Assembly (NCBI GenBank): GCA_031976175.1
Contig: DALYLR010000062.1
Span: forward strand, 1-12,051
Direction: 5' to 3'
DNA length: 12,051 nt
Origin: DMER01 sp003451645
Lineage (GTDB): Bacteria > Pseudomonadota > Alphaproteobacteria > Micropepsales > Micropepsaceae
Below the pieces are notes generated by a model that saw nothing but the letters and a program-made list of their open reading frames with translations, ran no database searches and was not told the DNA's origin. This document shows, one piece after another, positions 1 through 6,642 of this stretch. Positions within the stretch are counted from its first letter, which is position 1. Each line of letters begins with the position of its first letter. The translations under genes and the position numbers were made by a program.

Positions 1-181
1 ATCTCCAGTCTGGCGCAACTTGACGCCGCAAGGGGCCGTCCACCCCATCAATACTCAATTCTGCGAAGTAGTAGAGTAATGAAACATGTAAGGCGCAAAT
101 TAAATAGTGAGTGCCCTTCGGTCCCTTTAATTCTGCCAAAACAAGACTGACTTATCAGGCAACGCTGACACCTGCGACGTG
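1..181. other. left-edge region, less GC-rich, no gene assignable
   Basis: This stretch is visibly richer in A and T than the rest of the window. Three frames are open into the left edge. Plus frame 1 runs to a TGA at 148-150, and plus frame 2 runs to a TAA at 77-79. One minus-strand frame is open from about 153 down to base 1 and contains a possible TTG start at 139-137. None has an ATG start, a convincing ribosome binding site or a domain I recognise, so I do not call a gene. It could be the end of a gene outside the window or the remains of a mobile element. From 182 to 361 only the two inverted repeats listed separately are seen. Confidence 0.4.
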
Positions 182-262
182 TTTCAGGCTCCCGCGCGCG
201 TCAAGGGTCTTGACCGCAAGTGCGGCGGCTTCGCCGCCCTTGACGCGCGCGGGAGCCTGAAA
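182..262. repeat. 81-bp element with perfect 26-bp inverted arms
   Basis: Bases 182-207 are the exact reverse complement of 237-262, separated by 29 bases. The arms are very GC-rich and include an alternating GCGCGCG core. The centre has its own small inverted repeats: CCGC/GCGG around AAGT at 214-225, and GGCGGC/GCCGCC around TTC at 224-238, the latter competing with the outer stem. The right arm is followed by a few A residues and the left arm is preceded by no T run on the plus strand, so a classical terminator is not obvious. It lies about 100 bases past the stop of the minus-strand hemerythrin gene. It may be a dispersed intergenic palindromic element, a bidirectional transcript end or a protein-binding structure. 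Confidence 0.85.
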
Positions 263-274
263 AAGACTGCCATG

Positions 275-307
275 AAGGGCTTAAGCCGCATTGGGGCTTA
301 AGCCCTT
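275..307. repeat. 13-bp inverted repeat built from GGGCTTAAGCC
   Basis: Bases 275-287 (AAGGGCTTAAGCC) are the exact reverse complement of 295-307, with a 7-base loop. Each arm contains the near-palindrome GGGCTTAAGCC, so the site also reads as two direct copies. It lies 54 bases past the stop of the minus-strand hemerythrin gene and could act as its transcript end. However, the nearest T runs on either strand are about 12 bases beyond the stem, which is too far for a textbook intrinsic terminator. A tandem binding site is the alternative. Confidence 0.6.
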
Positions 308-361
308 AGGAGTCCACTCATTTTTGTAGTTCTTGCCACTTTGGCTCTTGTGGACGCCCCC

Positions 362-772
362 TCACGCCCTCAGTTTCGCTCCCTTGGCGTGCGCGCCATA
401 TTTGGCATCGATGCCTTTGATATGCGCAACCAGCCAGCGGCGCAGAAAGCCGAAAAACTCGTCATTGGCCCGGCCGCCATTGGCCTTGATGGCCTCGGCG
501 TGTTTGGCGTATTCGCCCAACAGATGCTGGTGAATGATCTTGTGGCTGGCGAGGCCCGGATAGCCGATGCGCGCCATATAGGCTTCCTCATCGGCAAAGT
601 GCGCTGAGCAAACCTCCGCCAGGTTCGCGACCAAAAGGTTGATCACCGCGCCGCTTTGGCCACGGCCATGGGCGTCATGGATTTGGTTCATGACATCCAG
701 GATCTCCCGGTGATCCTCATTCATGGCTTCAACGCCAATATCGAGCGCGGCATCCCATTGCATTAGCGGCAT
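362..772 (-). CDS. bacteriohemerythrin (hemerythrin-like di-iron protein)
   Basis: A 136-residue soluble protein of the bacteriohemerythrin family, which carries a non-haem di-iron site that binds O2 reversibly. Family members act as oxygen sensors, carriers or delivery proteins, and some relate to nitric oxide. All expected iron ligands are visible in order: H21, H58-x3-E62, H77-x3-H81 and H117-x4-D122. The N-terminus (MQWD, then the NEDH segment) is typical, and the length matches single-domain members of about 130-150 residues. I chose the ATG at 772 because AAGGGGG lies 5 bases upstream. The longer open frame reaching 940 adds residues without hemerythrin character and would run through the palindrome and FNR-type box. 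The gene stands alone, divergent from the DAHP synthase. An FNR/FixK-type box 122 bases upstream suggests induction at low oxygen. No signal peptide or membrane segment is seen. Confidence 0.92.
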   Translation of the reverse strand: MPLMQWDAALDIGVEAMNEDHREILDVMNQIHDAHGRGQSGAVINLLVANLAEVCSAHFADEEAYMARIGYPGLASHKIIHQHLLGEYAKHAEAIKANGGRANDEFFGFLRRWLVAHIKGIDAKYGAHAKGAKLRA

Positions 773-792
773 AATGGCCCCCTTCTGGTTCG

Positions 793-815
793 AAACACCT
801 AGCCAATAGGTGTTT
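793..815. promoter_or_regulatory. palindrome in the hemerythrin leader
   Basis: Bases 793-801 (AAACACCTA) are the exact reverse complement of 807-815, with a 5-base centre. The site ends 21 bases before the hemerythrin ATG, just upstream of its ribosome binding site. It could be a repressor operator near the promoter or a hairpin in the mRNA leader. I cannot assign it to a known regulator. Confidence 0.5.
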
Positions 816-887
816 ATGCGGGGTCCAGTGTCGTGGGGTGACGTCTCCAGGGCCTTAATCGGGCCTGCTCCATGCTGTCGCGGCACT

Positions 888-901
888 TTGATCTGGATCA
901 A
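888..901. promoter_or_regulatory. FNR/FixK/Dnr-type binding site
   Basis: The sequence TTGATCTGGATCAA matches the canonical TTGAT-N4-ATCAA box perfectly on both half sites. Boxes of this form are bound by FNR, FnrL, FixK and related CRP-family regulators that respond to low oxygen or nitrogen oxides. The centre lies 122 bases upstream of the bacteriohemerythrin ATG and 324 bases from the DAHP synthase ATG, so the hemerythrin is the likelier target. A weak -10-like GATTAA lies at 860-855 on the minus strand, a few bases off ideal class II spacing. The match is seen in the sequence; regulation is inferred. Confidence 0.8.
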
Positions 902-1036
902 GGAGGCGCGCCTTGTCCGACAGGCGCCCGCCTGTGGCACAGTGTCTGAGAATGCAGGCCCCGCGGCGCAAAACGCCGATTGAACGCAATCTTCGGGCTC
1001 TTTGCGGGCATATTTCGCGGAAATGAGCCAAAAACC

Positions 1037-1109
1037 TTGTTACGTTTTGTTACGTTCTGTGTCGTTTTGTGACGTGTTTGTTTCGCTGGCGGGGTGTTTT
1101 TGTGACGTC
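1037..1109 (+). repeat. helically phased GTKWCG repeat array
   Basis: Six copies of a TTGTKWCGTT-like unit lie upstream of the DAHP synthase. The hexamer cores begin at 1039 (GTTACG), 1049 (GTTACG), 1059 (GTGTCG), 1069 (GTGACG), 1080 (GTTTCG) and 1102 (GTGACG). The steps are 10, 10, 10, 11 and 22 bases, so all copies fall on about the same face of the helix. The last copy ends 110 bases before the ATG at 1219. This arrangement suggests cooperative binding of a regulator. I do not recognise the motif as a named operator. Confidence 0.6.
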
Positions 1110-1218
1110 TTTGGCCTGATCTTTGCGCCAGTTAACGGGGCCTCAGGGCTCTCTGGTCAAACTGTGCTGCACTGCCATAAGCTTATTGCCCCACTCGCAA
1201 CACGGAAGACATACCTTC

Positions 1219-2595
1219 ATGACTGGCTCCTGGTCCCCCTCCAGCTGGCGTACACGGCCCATCGCCCAGGTCCCGAGCTACCCCGACCAGGCGGCGCTCG
1301 TGGCCGCTGAGGCGCGGCTCAAGGGCTATCCGCCGCTGGTCTCGGCGGGGGAGGCGCGCACCTTGCGCGCGACGCTGGCACTGGCCTCTCAGGGCAAGGC
1401 GTTTTTGCTCCAAGGCGGCGATTGCGCGGAGAGCTTTGCCGAGTTCCAGACCAACAAGATCCGCGACACCTTGCGCGTGCTGCTGCAAATGGCGGTGATC
1501 TTGACCTATGCCGGCGCGGTTCCGGTCGTGAAGGTGGGCCGGATCGCGGGCCAATTCGCCAAGCCGCGCTCCTCCGATACCGAGGTGCTTGATGGCGTGG
1601 AGCTGCCCTCCTATCGCGGTGATATCATCAACGCGATGCCGTTTGAGGAGGCCTCACGCATTCCCGATCCTGGCCGAATGGAGCAGGGCTATTGGCAGGC
1701 CGCCTCGACCCTCAATTTCCTGCGTGCCTTGGTCTCGGGCGGCTGGGCGGACCTGCACAATGTGCACAAATGGAACCTGGAATTCGTCAAGGAATCTCCA
1801 TCTGGGGAGCGCTACCGCAAGCTTGCCGCCCGCATTACCGAGAGCTTGGAGTTCATGGAGGCGTGCGGCCTCACGTCCGCGACCGTGCCCGATCTGCGCA
1901 CTACCGACTTCTACACCAGCCATGAAAGCCTGCTCCTGCCTTACGAAGAGGCCATGACGCGTCAGGATTCCATGACCGGGCAATATGTCGATACCTCCGC
2001 GCATATGCTCTGGATTGGCGACCGCACGCGCCAGGTCGATGGCGCCCATGTGGAGTTCTTGCGCGGCGTGATCAACCCGCTGGGCCTCAAATGCGGACCG
2101 GGCCTCAGCAATGATGATTTGATTAGGCTATGCGACACGCTGAACCCGGACAATGAGCCAGGCCGTCTGACGCTGATCACCCGCATGGGCCATGACAAGG
2201 TCGAGGAGCATTTGCCCCGCCTGATCCGCGCCATCAAGCGCGAAGGTCGCGCCGTGCTCTGGTCCTGCGACCCGATGCATGGCAACACGGTCAAATCCTC
2301 CAATGGCTTCAAAACGCGGCCCTTTGACCGCATCATGCGCGAGGTCGAAGCTTTTTTTGCCATACACCGCTCAGAAGGGACTTATGCTGGCGGCGTGCAT
2401 TTGGAACTCACCGGTCAAGACGTGACGGAATGCACGGGCGGCGCGATTGCGATCACCGAGGCGCAACTGGCCTCACGCTATCACACGCATTGCGATCCGC
2501 GGCTGAACGCGGCTCAATCGCAAGAGCTGGCCTTCCTGGTGGCCGAGGGCATCCGTGCCGAGCGCCACAAGGCGGATTTGGCGGCGGCCGAGTAG
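1219..2595 (+). CDS. aroG: class II 3-deoxy-7-phosphoheptulonate (DAHP) synthase
   Basis: Condenses phosphoenolpyruvate with erythrose 4-phosphate, the first step of the shikimate pathway to aromatic amino acids, in the cytoplasm. The 458-residue product has the usual length of the class II (plant and Mycobacterium-like) family. Expected metal ligands are visible: C69 in GGDCAESF, H354 in DPMHGN, E396 in HLELTGQ and D426 in HCDPRLN. The phosphoenolpyruvate-binding region includes R108 and the KPR at 115-117. I chose the ATG at 1219 because the family N-terminus (PSSWR) follows closely and GGAAG lies 10 bases upstream. The open frame extends back to 1123 without family similarity and would reach almost to the phased repeats. 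No gene follows on the same strand: DUF1003 converges only 11 bases after the stop, with no room for a terminator between them. The gene symbol follows mycobacterial usage; class II enzymes are named inconsistently. Confidence 0.95.
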   Translation: MTGSWSPSSWRTRPIAQVPSYPDQAALVAAEARLKGYPPLVSAGEARTLRATLALASQGKAFLLQGGDCAESFAEFQTNKIRDTLRVLLQMAVILTYAGAVPVVKVGRIAGQFAKPRSSDTEVLDGVELPSYRGDIINAMPFEEASRIPDPGRMEQGYWQAASTLNFLRALVSGGWADLHNVHKWNLEFVKESPSGERYRKLAARITESLEFMEACGLTSATVPDLRTTDFYTSHESLLLPYEEAMTRQDSMTGQYVDTSAHMLWIGDRTRQVDGAHVEFLRGVINPLGLKCGPGLSNDDLIRLCDTLNPDNEPGRLTLITRMGHDKVEEHLPRLIRAIKREGRAVLWSCDPMHGNTVKSSNGFKTRPFDRIMREVEAFFAIHRSEGTYAGGVHLELTGQDVTECTGGAIAITEAQLASRYHTHCDPRLNAAQSQELAFLVAEGIRAERHKADLAAAE

Positions 2596-2606
2596 GCGCT
2601 TAGCGT

Positions 2607-3095
2607 CTATGGCGCCTTGTCCAGTTTGGCGGACAGCTCCTCGATAATCCTCTGTAGGCGGAGGATTTCCAGCTGGCGGATCTCGTCGATCTTGGCGTGC
2701 AGCTGTTCGATCTCCAATTCGGCCTTGCAATTGATGGTGTAGTCGTCGATCGCACGCTGGCGGTCGATCTGGGACTGCCGGTTCTGGCTCATCATGATGA
2801 AGGGTGCTGCATAGGCAGCCTGAAAGCTCAGCATGAGGTTCAGAAGGATGAAGGGAAAGGCATCAAAGGGCTTCTCGGCGACAATATTGTAGACGACCCA
2901 CAGCATCAGCAGGAACGACTGCGTCCCGATAAAGGCCCATGAGCCCATGCCGGCTGCGACGGCATCGGCGAGCCATTGTCCAAGTGTCAGTTTCGGCTCC
3001 TCATGCGGTTTGGTCTTGCGGGCGTGGCGGCGCAGCAACCAGAAACTGTGCAGGAGTTGATGATCATCCGCCGCCGGATGGTCAGTGTGGGTCAT
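2607..3095 (-). CDS. DUF1003 family membrane protein
   Basis: A 162-residue protein of the DUF1003 family, whose function is not established. The family core is clear: two membrane segments at about 52-72 and 80-102, joined by the PFDAFPFILLN stretch, then AAPFIMMSQNRQ and DR. The N-terminal 40 residues are hydrophilic, and residues 105-160 are charged and heptad-like, probably a cytoplasmic coiled coil. The ATG at 3095 has GAGGAG 9 bases upstream. The start overlaps the end of purN by 14 bases, so it is probably co-transcribed and translationally coupled with purM-purN. Nothing in the sequence links it to purine synthesis, and operon placement may only set its expression level. Confidence 0.9.
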   Translation of the reverse strand: MTHTDHPAADDHQLLHSFWLLRRHARKTKPHEEPKLTLGQWLADAVAAGMGSWAFIGTQSFLLMLWVVYNIVAEKPFDAFPFILLNLMLSFQAAYAAPFIMMSQNRQSQIDRQRAIDDYTINCKAELEIEQLHAKIDEIRQLEILRLQRIIEELSAKLDKAP

Positions 3096-3669
3096 GCTTC
3101 GGATCTCCTCTCAAGGATTGGGTGACGGCCAGCTTCACGGCCTCGGGGTAGAGCGCATGCTCTGCGGCATGGATGCGGGCCGCCAGGGTCTCGGCCGTGT
3201 CCCCAGCGTGAACCGGCACGCGCGCCTGCAAGACCGTAGGCCCTGCATCGACGTCCGGTTCTACCCAGTGGACCGTGCAGCCCGTCTCGATGACGCCAGC
3301 GCGCAAAGCCTGACCTATCGCGTGAAGCCCTTTGAACGCGGGCAGCAGCGAGGGGTGAATGTTCAGCATGCGGCCTTTCCAGCGCGCGACGAAGCCGGCA
3401 GGCAGGATGCGCATGAAGCCTGCGAGACAGACCCAGTCTACCCCGCGGCTTTCAAGGGCGTGTTGGATGGCCGGAATGGCGGCGCCCTTGTTCCAGGGAA
3501 TGCTGAAGGCCTCCACGCCAAACTCTCGCGCGGCCGCTAGTCCCTCCGCCTCCCGGTCGCTCACCACCAGGACGAAGGTCAGTGGAAATGCGGGCTCTCG
3601 TGACGCCTCAAGCAAGGCGCGCATATTGCTGCCGCGTCCTGAGATGAAGATCGCCCCGCGCAACCGCAT
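3082..3669 (-). CDS. purN: phosphoribosylglycinamide formyltransferase (GART)
   Basis: Transfers a formyl group from 10-formyltetrahydrofolate to GAR, giving FGAR, the third step of purine synthesis, in the cytoplasm. The 195-residue product has the normal length for PurN. Visible motifs are the nucleotide-binding SGRGSN near residue 10, the catalytic segment LNIHPSLLPAFKG with N103 and H105, and D141 in VDAGPT. These correspond to the Asn-His-Asp catalytic set of E. coli PurN. I place the start at the ATG at 3669, which shares one base with the purM stop (TGATG), the usual sign of translational coupling. A TTG one codon upstream is possible but less likely. DUF1003 begins inside its last codons. 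Confidence 0.95.
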   Translation of the reverse strand: MRLRGAIFISGRGSNMRALLEASREPAFPLTFVLVVSDREAEGLAAAREFGVEAFSIPWNKGAAIPAIQHALESRGVDWVCLAGFMRILPAGFVARWKGRMLNIHPSLLPAFKGLHAIGQALRAGVIETGCTVHWVEPDVDAGPTVLQARVPVHAGDTAETLAARIHAAEHALYPEAVKLAVTQSLRGDPKHDPH

Positions 3670-4742
3670 CAAGCGCGCAGCCGCCCTGTATAATGCACCT
3701 GCGGCTCCTCCTGACCCTGAATAACGTGCCCCAGATGGATCACTGTCTCGCCGTGATGGCTGAGCAGCTGCACGAGCGCCTTGACGTCTGCAGGGGAAGC
3801 GATCGCGATAAAGCCGATGCCGCAGTTAAAGGTCCGCAGCAACTCGCTTGGCTCGACCGGGCCTTCTTGCGCAAGCCAGCGAAAGAGCGGCGGCAATTGC
3901 CAGGCATCGAGGCTAATCTCAACCGCAAGGCCCTTCGGGATCACGCGAGGGATATTCTCCGTCAAACCGCCGCCGGTGATATGCGCAAAGCCCTTGACCA
4001 GATGCGCGCGATGGGCGGCCAGGGCGCTCCGGACATAGATGCGCGTGGGCTCAAGCAGAGCTTTGCCGAGGCTCAAGCCCGGCGCAAAGGGCGCGGGCAG
4101 ATCATAGGCCAAAGCATTCGCGGCCACGATCTTGCGTGCAAGGCTGAAGCCATTGGAATGCAGACCCGATGAGGTCAGACCGAGCACCATGTCGCCCGCC
4201 CGGATATCCGCGCGCGGCAGGAGATCGCCGCGTTCGGCAGCGCCCACGCAAAAGCCCGCGAGGTCATAGTCCTCGCCCTGGTACATTGAGGGCATTTCTG
4301 CAGTCTCGCCGCCTATGAGCGCGCAGCCTGCCTGACGGCAGCCCTCGGCAATCCCTCTTACCACCTCTGCCGCGCGTGGCACGTTGAGGTGACCGGTTGC
4401 GTAATAGTCCAAAAAGAAGAGAGGCTCCGCGCCTTGCACAACTACGTCATTGACGGACATGGCCACCAAATCAATGCCGACGCCTGAATGATCGCGCGCC
4501 TCAATCGCAACCTTGAGCTTGGTGCCCACACCGTCCGTGCCTGAGACCAGCACAGGGTCCTTGAAGCCCGCAGCCTTCAAATCGAACAGGCCGCCAAAGC
4601 CGCCAAGCGCCCCATCCGCACCTGGGCGGGCCGTGGAGCGCGTCATAGGCTTGATCGCTTCGACGAGCGCTTCGCCTGCATCGATATCCACACCGGCTTC
4701 GGCATAGGTAACAGGCGGCCGGTTCGTTGGCGGTTTGGTCAT
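3669..4742 (-). CDS. purM: phosphoribosylformylglycinamidine cyclo-ligase (AIR synthetase)
   Basis: Closes FGAM to AIR using ATP, the fifth step of purine synthesis, in the cytoplasm. The 357-residue product is the usual length. Landmarks in order are TYAEAGVDIDAG near residue 12, the glycine-rich SGTDGVGTKLK at 67-77, the MSVND segment near 95, the GGETAEMP segment at 144-151, GLTSSGLHSNGFSL at 188-201 and HITGGGLTENIPR at 254-266. The ATG at 4742 opens the purM-purN-DUF1003 run and has only a weak AAGG-type ribosome binding site 8 bases upstream. It is divergent from metG across 139 bases. I see no purine riboswitch or clear operator there. Confidence 0.96.
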   Translation of the reverse strand: MTKPPTNRPPVTYAEAGVDIDAGEALVEAIKPMTRSTARPGADGALGGFGGLFDLKAAGFKDPVLVSGTDGVGTKLKVAIEARDHSGVGIDLVAMSVNDVVVQGAEPLFFLDYYATGHLNVPRAAEVVRGIAEGCRQAGCALIGGETAEMPSMYQGEDYDLAGFCVGAAERGDLLPRADIRAGDMVLGLTSSGLHSNGFSLARKIVAANALAYDLPAPFAPGLSLGKALLEPTRIYVRSALAAHRAHLVKGFAHITGGGLTENIPRVIPKGLAVEISLDAWQLPPLFRWLAQEGPVEPSELLRTFNCGIGFIAIASPADVKALVQLLSHHGETVIHLGHVIQGQEEPQVHYTGRLRA

Positions 4743-4881
4743 TGGAGCGGCCTTTACGGTTGCGCGGCTTACCGATTCACACTTGCGTTCCTACTGGCCC
4801 TGACCCCGGCCGATCAAGGGGCATGACTTGGGGGCTGTGGTGCCTGTAGTGTACGCGGCCCACTTTCACGGATCAGGCTTC

Positions 4882-6642
4882 ATGTCACAACGCATCCTCA
4901 TCACCTCAGCACTTCCTTACGTCAATGGCGTCAAACATCTGGGCAATCTGGCCGGCTCCCTTTTGCCTGCCGACGTCTATGCCCGCTTTGAGCGCGCCCG
5001 GCGCGGCAAGGAGAATGTCCTGGCGATCTGCGCGACTGATGAGCACGGCGCACCGGCTGAACTTGCGGCCCTGGCGGCAGGTATGAGTGTTGAGGCGTAT
5101 TGCGCGCATTGGTCGGCGCGGCAAAAGGAGATCGGCGATCAGTGGCACTTGTCCTGGGACCATTGGGGGCGCTCCTCAAGCGAACAGAACCGCAAGCTGA
5201 CCCAGCATTTCGCAGGGCTCTTGTGGCGGCACGGTTACCTGGATGTGCGCACCACAAGACAAGTCTACAGCCACAGCGACAAGCGCTTCCTTCAGGACCG
5301 CTATGTGATCGGGACCTGCCCCCACTGCGGCTATGAGCGCGCAACTGGGGATCAGTGCGAGAACTGCACCCGCGTGCTTGATCCCTCGGACCTGATTCGG
5401 CCCCGCTCTGCCTTGTCGGGATCGAACGACATCGAAATCCGGGACTCCAAGCACATCTTTCTCAAGCAGTCGCTGTTCATCGATGAGCTGCGCGCCTTGA
5501 CCGATGCACGGGAGAAAACCGGCGACTGGGTCCCGCTGGTCGTCTCGATCGCCCGCAAATGGCTCGACGAGGGGCTCAAAGACCGGGGCATCACACGGGA
5601 CCTTGAATGGGGCGTACCCCTGAACGTGGCGGAGTGGGGCCCCAACCCTGAAGGCGAAAGGCTGGACCCGGAAGATTTTGCCGGCAAGCGCTTTTACGTC
5701 TGGTTCGATGCGCCGATCGAATATATCGGCGCGACGAGGGAGTGGTCTGACGCCAACCCATCCTTAGGCGGATGGGAGCGCTGGTGGCGCTCGGACAAAG
5801 GCGCGCAGGATGTGCGCTACGTCCAATTCATGGGCAAGGACAATGTGCCCTTCCATGCGGTGGGCTTCCCCGTGACCTTGTTGGGCAGCCGCGAGCCGTG
5901 GAAGGTCGTGGACGTCATTAAGGGCTTCAACTGGCTGAACTATGACGGCGGCAAATTCTCCACCAGCCAAAAGCGCGGCGTGTTCATGGACCAGGCGCTG
6001 GAGGTGCAGCCCGCCGATTGCTGGCGCTACTATCTGATGGCGAATGCGCCGGAAGGGTCTGACACCAACTTTACCTGGGACCACTTTGCCGGGGTCGTGA
6101 ACAAGGACCTCAACGATGTGCTCGGCAATTTTGTGAGCCGTTGCCTGAAATTTGCGGCCGCCCGCTTTGACGGCGTTGTGCCGGAGGGCGGCCAAGCGGG
6201 GCCTGCTGAGGATGCGCTCATCCAGGATCTGACCGCACTGACCAGTCAGTACACGGCCAATCTGTCTCAGCTGCAATTCCGCAAGGCCTTTGGCGATCTG
6301 CGCGCGATTTGGGTCAAAGGCAATGAGTATCTCGCTAATGCCGCGCCTTGGACTACGATCAAGACAGATCCCGCGGCTGCCGCTGTCAGCATACGGACAG
6401 GTGTGAATTTGATCAGGCTGTTTGCGCTTCTCAGCGCGCCGGTCATCCCGGCGACGGCACAGCGCATGCTGCACGCCTTGAACCTGGCCGAAGCCGCCCA
6501 TTGGCCCTCGCAAGACATTACGGCGGAACTTGCGGCCTTGAAGCCGGGCCATGCCTTTCAAGTTCCGGGCAATCTGTTCGAGAAGATTGACGCGCCCAAA
6601 ATCGCAGAGTGGACCGCACGCTTTGGTGGCCAGCAGCTATGA
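4882..6642 (+). CDS. metG: methionine--tRNA ligase
   Basis: Charges initiator and elongator tRNA-Met with methionine in an ATP-dependent reaction. The 586-residue class I synthetase has a Rossmann core with the HIGH-type HLGN at 19-22, and a zinc knuckle with four cysteines at 146, 149, 159 and 162. The catalytic core continues through FYVWFDAPIEYI (271-282) and FMGKDNVPFH (316-325). The KMSKS loop reads KFSTS at 358-362, a form I recall from a subset of bacterial enzymes. A helical anticodon-binding domain follows. The product ends at the anticodon domain without the C-terminal tRNA-binding (EMAP-II-like) domain found in E. coli MetG. I chose the ATG at 4882 because MSQRILITSALPYVNG is the family N-terminus; the frame back to 4828 begins with TTG and adds no family sequence. 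It overlaps the next gene by ATGA. Confidence 0.95.
   Translation: MSQRILITSALPYVNGVKHLGNLAGSLLPADVYARFERARRGKENVLAICATDEHGAPAELAALAAGMSVEAYCAHWSARQKEIGDQWHLSWDHWGRSSSEQNRKLTQHFAGLLWRHGYLDVRTTRQVYSHSDKRFLQDRYVIGTCPHCGYERATGDQCENCTRVLDPSDLIRPRSALSGSNDIEIRDSKHIFLKQSLFIDELRALTDAREKTGDWVPLVVSIARKWLDEGLKDRGITRDLEWGVPLNVAEWGPNPEGERLDPEDFAGKRFYVWFDAPIEYIGATREWSDANPSLGGWERWWRSDKGAQDVRYVQFMGKDNVPFHAVGFPVTLLGSREPWKVVDVIKGFNWLNYDGGKFSTSQKRGVFMDQALEVQPADCWRYYLMANAPEGSDTNFTWDHFAGVVNKDLNDVLGNFVSRCLKFAAARFDGVVPEGGQAGPAEDALIQDLTALTSQYTANLSQLQFRKAFGDLRAIWVKGNEYLANAAPWTTIKTDPAAAAVSIRTGVNLIRLFALLSAPVIPATAQRMLHALNLAEAAHWPSQDITAELAALKPGHAFQVPGNLFEKIDAPKIAEWTARFGGQQL

Larger units (their letters stand above)
773..1218. 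other. divergent intergenic region, hemerythrin / DAHP synthase
   Basis: This 446-base gene-free region separates two divergent start codons. From left to right it holds the hemerythrin ribosome binding site, a 9-bp-arm palindrome (793-815), an FNR/FixK-type box (888-901), six helically phased GTKWCG repeats (1037-1109) and the DAHP synthase leader. Frames open here are short, start in the repeats or lack known domains, so I see no gene. No strong sigma-70-like -35/-10 pair stands out on either strand. Confidence 0.7.

Noticed and set aside
773..940. Hemerythrin frame extended upstream to 940
   Set aside because: The extra 56 residues look non-coding and run through the FNR-type box and the palindrome. 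The ATG at 772 has a good ribosome binding site and the family N-terminus.
1019..1046. EcfG-type general stress promoter (GGAA ... CGTT)
   Set aside because: The -35 part reads GGAAA rather than GGAAC and the spacer is 19 bases, outside the usual range; the CGTT belongs to the repeat array.
1054..1068. Alphaproteobacterial LexA box (GTTC-N7-GTTC)
   Set aside because: Only the first GTTC is present; the second half site reads TTTT at the required spacing.
1002..1310. 102-residue open frame across the phased repeats
   Set aside because: Its repeated residues simply reflect the DNA repeats, and it overlaps the DAHP synthase start in another frame without known domains.
3085..4172. Plus-strand open frames opposite purN and purM
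   Set aside because: They mirror the coding strand of well-conserved purine genes and show no independent protein similarity.
5764..6561. 265-residue minus-strand open frame inside metG
   Set aside because: It is antisense to a clearly conserved synthetase, has no recognisable domain and is a by-product of GC-rich codon usage.
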